Origin: JAAFHN01 sp031421855
Lineage (GTDB): Bacteria > Pseudomonadota > Gammaproteobacteria > Burkholderiales > Burkholderiaceae_C
Assembly (NCBI GenBank): GCA_031421855.1
Contig: JANOPN010000182.1
Location: forward strand, 15,758 to 79,757
Length of the DNA: 64,000 bases
Reading direction: 5' to 3'
In this document: positions 60,023-64,000 of the stretch, piece by piece
Position numbering within the stretch: position 1 is the stretch's first letter
How the letters are laid out: each line of letters opens with the position of its first letter
Translations under genes and position numbers: made by a program
Notes under the pieces: model-generated
Seen by the model: the letters and a program-made list of their open reading frames with translations, nothing else
Told to the model about the DNA's origin: nothing
Database searches by the model: none

Positions 60023-61051
60023 TCAGGTCGGGTACAACCCGCGCTGCTGCGCCATCAAACGAGTGAGCCCAAGCAGGGCCGACGTGTGCGGCGTGGCAAC
60101 GCCAGTGAAATGTCCCAGTTCATGGACAGCGCCGACGATGGCATCAAGCTCGATGGCGCGACCAGCCTCAGTGTCTTGGAGCATCGAGGTTTTGAATGCG
60201 CCAAGTTTGGCCGTCACGGCGTGGCGGTCTTCGGGGGCTTGATCAATGGGGAGTCCGATGCGCGCGCCGATTTCTTTGGCTTCAAGCATCACGGCGCTGA
60301 CGAACCCGCGAACCAAATCGTCGCCCAAAACCCGATCAGTGGTCGAACCGGTGAGCGCAGAGATCGGGTTCATGGTCATGTTGCCCCACAGCTTGTACCA
60401 AATGTCGCGCTGAATGCTACCGCTGGCGGTGGCATCAAAACCGGCCCCTTTGAACAACGCAAGCACGCGCTCGAGTCGTGGTGTCACGGCACCCGAAGGT
60501 TCACCAATGATGAGGCCGTTGCCAAAGTGGTGTTGCACCAATCCCGGAGATGTTGTGCTGCAGCTGGCGTGAACCACACAGCCCAAGATGTGTTGGGGCG
60601 CAATCAAGGTCGTGATCGCGCCGCCGGGGTCTACGCTTTGCAGCGTTTTGCCTTGGCACTCACCGCCGAATCCTTGCAAAAACCACCATGGCACGCCGTT
60701 CATGGCCGTGAGCACTGCCGTATCGGCGTGCATGAGGGGCGCGATGTCAACGGCGGCCTGGGCCATGGTCTGCGCTTTGACTGACACGATGATCAAATCA
60801 AAGGTTTGACCTGATTCTTTAAGAAAATTAGCCGTTGGTCCAGGTATCCAGTGCGTTTGTTGCTCACCTTTTTGAACTAATCGCAACCCACTGGTTTGAA
60901 TCGTGCGGTGGGTTTCGCCTCGGGTGATGACGCAAACCTCTGATGCTGCATGCTCAGATTGAGTCTCAATGGCCAGATGCAGCCGCGCGGCGATCCAGCC
61001 GCCAATGGCACCCGCGCCGATGACGGCGACTTTGAATGGTTTTTGAATCAT
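60023..61051 (-). CDS. Ketopantoate reductase-family oxidoreductase (PanE/ApbA-like)
   Basis: A 342-residue NADPH-dependent enzyme: Rossmann start VAVIGAGAIGGWIAARL, LIIVSVKAQ, the family word TAMNGVPWWFLQGFGG, and the C-terminal domain with WGNMTMNPISALTG and HTSALLGLTRLM. It is the last gene of the meta-cleavage operon and overlaps the aldolase gene by 4 bp, so it may reduce a 2-keto acid produced there rather than ketopantoate (inference). A 7-bp hairpin GACCTGA/TCAGGTC (60008-60029) overlaps the stop codon but lacks a T tract. Confidence 0.88.
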   Translation of the reverse strand: MIQKPFKVAVIGAGAIGGWIAARLHLAIETQSEHAASEVCVITRGETHRTIQTSGLRLVQKGEQQTHWIPGPTANFLKESGQTFDLIIVSVKAQTMAQAAVDIAPLMHADTAVLTAMNGVPWWFLQGFGGECQGKTLQSVDPGGAITTLIAPQHILGCVVHASCSTTSPGLVQHHFGNGLIIGEPSGAVTPRLERVLALFKGAGFDATASGSIQRDIWYKLWGNMTMNPISALTGSTTDRVLGDDLVRGFVSAVMLEAKEIGARIGLPIDQAPEDRHAVTAKLGAFKTSMLQDTEAGRAIELDAIVGAVHELGHFTGVATPHTSALLGLTRLMAQQRGLYPT

Positions 61052-61791
61052 TGTTTGTAGCTCGCGTCGATTCGGTCCACTTGGCGAACCATGGCGTTAA
61101 AGACGTCTTGCCCTGCGCCAAATGCGGGCTGAAATTGCAGGGTATCGCGCGAACACCGCTCAGCAATTGCGTCGCTCACCGCAATGGTCGGCCCGAGCGC
61201 GGCGCTTGCGCATTGCACGTCGCATGCGCGTTGCAGCGTCCAAAGCATCGCAAACGCAACTGGCACGGTCGCCCCCAGAGCCAAAAGCCCATGGCTGCGC
61301 AAAATGACGCCCTTCTTCGTTCCAATTGCGGCGACCAAACGCGGGCCTTCTTGTGCATGGATGGTGATGCCCTCGAAGTCGTGATACGCCACTTGCCCGT
61401 GCAGTTGCGCGCCATAAAAATTGTGCTGAGACAGGCCTTGTTGTGAGCACGCAACCGCCATGCCGCTTGTGGTGTGGGTGTGCATGACGCAGTGCGCGTC
61501 TGAGATTGCGCTGTGCAGCGCGGCGTGGACGGTGAAGCCCGCCGGGTTGACCGGGTGCGGGTTGGCATTGTCGAGTTTTTCGCCGTTGACATTGATACGC
61601 ACCAAATTGCTGGCAGTTACTTCGCTGTAATGCAGACCAAATGGGTTGATTAAAAACTCGCCCTCGCGAACCCGAACGGTGATGTGGTTGTAGATCATCT
61701 CAGTCCAGCCCAGCATCGCAAAAATTCGATAGCAAGCGGCCAACTCCAGTCGGGCTTGCCATTCATTGGCTTCAAAGTTGTGTGTCGTCAT
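61048..61791 (-). CDS. Class II aldolase/adducin-family protein
   Basis: A 247-residue zinc-dependent aldolase-fold protein: MIYNHITVRVREGEFLINPF, metal histidines in CVMHTHTTSGMAVAC, and ILRSHGLLALGATVPVAF with the third histidine. Family members cleave or decarboxylate phosphorylated or hydroxy-keto substrates. The classical homoprotocatechuate pathway ends with the HpcH-type aldolase HpaI; this fold in that position is different. It lies 10 bp after hpaH and overlaps the reductase gene by 4 bp. Confidence 0.9.
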   Translation of the reverse strand: MTTHNFEANEWQARLELAACYRIFAMLGWTEMIYNHITVRVREGEFLINPFGLHYSEVTASNLVRINVNGEKLDNANPHPVNPAGFTVHAALHSAISDAHCVMHTHTTSGMAVACSQQGLSQHNFYGAQLHGQVAYHDFEGITIHAQEGPRLVAAIGTKKGVILRSHGLLALGATVPVAFAMLWTLQRACDVQCASAALGPTIAVSDAIAERCSRDTLQFQPAFGAGQDVFNAMVRQVDRIDASYKQ

Positions 61792-61801
61792 GGTGTTGAC
61801 C

Positions 61802-62614
61802 TCAAACGAATCGAAAATCGAGCTGACCCAACGGCCCGTAGTCTGCGCAAAACACGTCGCCGCGTTTGGCCGGGCACGGCTTTGTGAACGAGCCAGCCAA
61901 CACGATTTCGCCTGCTCTCAGGTGTTCTCCCCAAGGCGCTAATTTGTTGGCCAGCCACGCCACGCCAATCGCTGGGTGGCCTTGCACACCTGCGGCCAAG
62001 CCGGTTTCTTCAACCACGCGGTTCAAGCTCAAAATTGCGCCGCACCAAGGCAAGTTGGTGCCTCGCGCGGGCACCCGCTTGGCCCCCAAAACAATGCCTG
62101 CACTGGCTGCGTTGTCGCTGATGGTGTCAAACACCTTGCGCATGGATTGGTTGTGTCGACAAAACTGCTCAATCCGCGCATCAATGATTTCAATGGCCGG
62201 GGTCACGTAGTCGGTGGCATCCAGCACCTGTCCAAGGCTGATGTTTGGACCGACAAGCTCGTGCTTCAACACAAACGCCAGTTCGACCTCCACACGGGGC
62301 GCGATGAATGAGTCAAGTGGAATGCTGAGTGTCTGCCCGCGCTCGCAGTCAAAACGCATGCGCTCGAACAGCACGCCGAAGTCGGGCTCGTCAATTTGGC
62401 TGGACTGCTGCATTGCGCGCGAAGTCAGGCCGATTTTGTGGCCGATGACGCGCTCACCCCGAGTGCGTTTGATGTCTGCCCAAGCCCGGTTGATGCGATA
62501 GCCATCGGCAATCGTCATGTCTGGAAATTCTTTGGAAAACTGCGCCAACGCGACGCGGTTCGCCTCCGCGTGATCGAGTCGCTGAGCCAGGCTTTGAATG
62601 ATGTCGTCGGTCAT
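61802..62614 (-). CDS. hpaH: 2-oxo-hept-4-ene-1,7-dioate hydratase-like protein (HpaH)
   Basis: A 270-residue member of the hydratase/decarboxylase family (HpaH, MhpD, DmpH). Seen: YRINRAWADIKRTRGERVIG, HKIGLTSRAMQQSSQIDEPD, the metal-binding RVEVELAFVL and TPAIEIIDARIEQF, and the C-terminal GEIVLAGSFTKPCPAKRGD. It adds water to a 2-oxo-alkenoate produced after ring cleavage. Placement in the HpaH branch rests mainly on the neighbouring isomerase. It overlaps hpaF by 4 bp. Confidence 0.9.
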   Translation of the reverse strand: MTDDIIQSLAQRLDHAEANRVALAQFSKEFPDMTIADGYRINRAWADIKRTRGERVIGHKIGLTSRAMQQSSQIDEPDFGVLFERMRFDCERGQTLSIPLDSFIAPRVEVELAFVLKHELVGPNISLGQVLDATDYVTPAIEIIDARIEQFCRHNQSMRKVFDTISDNAASAGIVLGAKRVPARGTNLPWCGAILSLNRVVEETGLAAGVQGHPAIGVAWLANKLAPWGEHLRAGEIVLAGSFTKPCPAKRGDVFCADYGPLGQLDFRFV

Positions 62615-62991
62615 CGCTGGCTTTGTTGGGCATGCAAATTGCCAAACTTGCCGCCGTAGACCTCGGCTCCCTCGTCGATTTGCAGCGTCAATCCCATCGG
62701 GCGTTGGCTGAGTTCGGCCGCGAAGTGAGACGCTGCGATGGCTTGCAGCGTCTCACCCAAATGCTTGATCACGCTGGCTGGCCGCCCTGGCGCGATGCGC
62801 AAGTTAAGGTAGGCGAAAGCGTTTTCGCTCGCGTGATCGGCTTTGAATGCCATCACCCGCGTCCCGGCGACTGGAAACACGGACTCACCGTTTTCGTCAG
62901 CAATTGAGCCAATGCCTGTTGCGAGGGCATTGCACAGTGCGGCCATGTCGGTGTTGAGGTTTGGGGTGTAAGTGATCGTGAGGTGTGGCAT
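62611..62991 (-). CDS. hpaF: 5-carboxymethyl-2-hydroxymuconate isomerase-like protein (HpaF)
   Basis: A 126-residue tautomerase-superfamily protein with Pro after the initiator Met (MPHLTITYTPNLNT), the catalytic base position in this superfamily. Later NAFAYLNLRIAPGRPASVIK corresponds to the CHMI strand-helix. It isomerises the ring-cleavage acid before hydration. It is 6 bp downstream of the dioxygenase gene. Confidence 0.87.
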   Translation of the reverse strand: MPHLTITYTPNLNTDMAALCNALATGIGSIADENGESVFPVAGTRVMAFKADHASENAFAYLNLRIAPGRPASVIKHLGETLQAIAASHFAAELSQRPMGLTLQIDEGAEVYGGKFGNLHAQQSQR

Positions 62992-62997
62992 TTTTTG

Positions 62998-63816
62998 TTA
63001 GGCAATCGCCATCGTTGCGGTGGTGCAACTGACGGCAAATGTGGGTACGGCTTCGCAAAAGTGAATGGTGCCAAGGCCTTGTGCGGCTGCGGCTGCGGCG
63101 ATGAAGCAGCGGATCTCAAACCCGCCTTGCCCGGCCTGCGCGTAGGTTGACTCGTCGGTATACGCCAGCATGGCATCTTTGTCTTGGCTTGCCCAGTGGC
63201 GCAAAAAATCGGCATCCCACTGCGAGTTGATCTTGCCGCTGTCCGGCGTGGCTGGCCAGTGCGAGATGCCGCCTGTGGCCACCAAGGCAATGCGCTCGGG
63301 CGCGGCATCGCAGGCCCTTCGCAATGCCTGACCAAAGGCCCAGGCGCGATTCAGCGGGGTCAGCGGTGGGCCTTGGCAATTGATGTTGCAAGCGATGATG
63401 GGCAAGTCAAATTGCGGCGTGAGAAAGTGAAGCGGCACCATGATGCCGTGGTCAAGCACCCACTCTTCGCTGGTCGCAACGTCAACGGTTTGCATGACTT
63501 CGCGAATCATGCGCCCTGACAAGTCGCTCGCTGCGTCGAGCGTTCGCCGCGCAATGCCCAACCAAGCTGGGTCTTCGATCGGGCCAACATGGCTGCTTGC
63601 CATGCTCATGGCGAACGCGGGCATGTTGTTGAAGAAGAAGTTGGCGAAATGCTCGGCCGCGATGACGATCAGCGCGTCAGCGCGGGCCGCTTTGAGCGAG
63701 TCGCCCAAGTCAAATAGGGCTCGATGAACCCGCTCAGTGACCTCGGGCGGTGCCAAATGTGCGCGGCCGGTGATGCCGGGGGCGTGGCTGCAAGCGCCAA
63801 CCCAAACCAAGCTCAC
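62998..63816 (-). CDS. Extradiol ring-cleavage dioxygenase, LigB (class III) type
   Basis: A 272-residue non-haem iron dioxygenase. VGACSHAPGITGRAHLAPPE carries the first metal histidine, VIAAEHFANFFF the second, and GGFEIRCFIA the likely Glu; VLDHGIMVPL and VATGGISHWPATPDSGKIN hold the catalytic histidines. It begins the meta-cleavage operon. With hpaF and hpaH downstream, 3,4-dihydroxyphenylacetate is the likely substrate, although the sequence also resembles gallate and protocatechuate enzymes. GTG 63816 is chosen; the frame is open to a TTG at 63849, inside the 104-bp repeat copy 3. Confidence 0.88.
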   Translation of the reverse strand: MSLVWVGACSHAPGITGRAHLAPPEVTERVHRALFDLGDSLKAARADALIVIAAEHFANFFFNNMPAFAMSMASSHVGPIEDPAWLGIARRTLDAASDLSGRMIREVMQTVDVATSEEWVLDHGIMVPLHFLTPQFDLPIIACNINCQGPPLTPLNRAWAFGQALRRACDAAPERIALVATGGISHWPATPDSGKINSQWDADFLRHWASQDKDAMLAYTDESTYAQAGQGGFEIRCFIAAAAAAQGLGTIHFCEAVPTFAVSCTTATMAIA

Positions 63817-63835
63817 GGTAGCCTGCCCAAAAAAA

Positions 63836-63939
63836 TAGGACTTACGCAAAACCGCCCCCGCGGCGTTGCAGCTCCTAGCCGTGCTGTTCGCACTGTCGTC
63901 GTCGCTGCGCCTTGCTGGGACAGTATTGCGTCAGTCCTA
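63836..63939 (+). repeat. 104-bp dispersed inverted-repeat element, copy 3
   Basis: Left end TAGGACTTACGCAAAA, right end GCGTCAGTCCTA. It lies 19 bp upstream of the dioxygenase start and 11 bp downstream of the NtrC-like stop, both on the minus strand, so it occupies almost all of the gap and must contain or displace the operon promoter. Confidence 0.88.
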
Positions 63940-63950
63940 ACCATCGGCGT

Positions 63951-64000
63951 TCACTCAAGCCCCAAGTCTTGGATTTTTCGGGTGATTGTGTTGCGGCCAA
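63951..64000 (-). CDS. C-terminal end of an NtrC-like Fis-type regulator (5' truncated by window edge)
   Basis: Only 16 codons are visible. In the minus strand they read GRNTITRKIQDLGLE followed by TGA, the usual end of the Fis-type helix-turn-helix in NtrC/sigma-54 activator proteins. The gene would run leftward into the repeat. The other two minus frames give no recognisable ending. Identification rests on this short peptide. Confidence 0.55.
   Translation of the reverse strand, partial: GRNTITRKIQDLGLE

Noticed and set aside
60815..60850. Possible twelfth family A repeat inside the PanE-like gene
   Set aside because: Only a short AT-rich word and TTGGTCC resemble the family; the order of the conserved words is not kept.

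Overview
The window is an ordinary chromosomal segment of a betaproteobacterium, most probably a Burkholderiales member of the Comamonadaceae type. The G+C content is moderately high, and the gene families, the yajC-secD-secF and lysM-def-fmt groupings, and the pilG/H/I/J-chpA type chemosensory cluster are typical of that group. No phage, CRISPR array, rRNA, tRNA or intact insertion sequence is visible. Coding density is high and most genes sit in short operons with 4-bp overlaps.

Layout. 1-3.4 kb: 5'-truncated indolepyruvate ferredoxin oxidoreductase fusion. 3.7-7.1 kb: yajC-secD-secF. 7.5-10.4 kb: DUF1631 protein with a very long glycine linker. 10.4-15.7 kb: dprA and a LysM protein (minus strand), divergent from def-fmt-azlC-azlD. 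15.7-20.8 kb: Crp-type regulator, pgk, a 60-codon gene, pckG with a palindromic leader, and a small membrane protein. 20.9-24.9 kb: lipoprotein, chromate exporter with a rhodanese-ChrB protein, LysR regulator. 24.9-28.7 kb: a D-amino-acid module (Bug-type binding protein, N-acyl-D-amino-acid deacylase, D-amino-acid transaminase fused to a YbeD domain). 28.8-31.6 kb: cytochrome b, cytochrome c', TlpA thioredoxin, DUF4197. 31.7-39.4 kb: recA, MarR, a two-component pair, mnmA, a 7TMR-DISM histidine kinase. 39.5-43.9 kb: two tandem secreted S9A oligopeptidases. 43.9-51.3 kb: twitching-type chemosensory operon. 51.5-59.9 kb: glutathione peroxidase, AmpG-like transporter, M48 protease, MarC, SDR, DsbA-type isomerase, dienelactone hydrolase, and an alpha/beta hydrolase with a TetR regulator and clear operator. 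60.0-63.8 kb: a five-gene aromatic meta-cleavage operon, followed by the last codons of an NtrC-like regulator.

The most unusual content is repetitive DNA, in three families. (A) Eleven copies of a roughly 60-bp degenerate repeat with core CCAATGAATCCGGTGACCAA, about one per 6 kb. Several lie inside coding sequences and are translated: in dprA, the transaminase gene and the chromate exporter they are read in the same sense and frame, as also happens at the 3' end of marR, where the repeat brings a stop codon; in fmt a second frame is used. Other copies supply or abut stop codons of neighbouring genes. This resembles the logic of protein-coding palindromic elements of Rickettsia, although the sequence is different. 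(B) Three 104-bp elements with terminal inverted repeats (TAGGACTTACGCAAAA), MITE-like. (C) A 248-bp element bounded by about 29-bp inverted repeats whose left end contains the secF stop codon.

All functional assignments come from reading motifs and family resemblance by eye; no database search was run.
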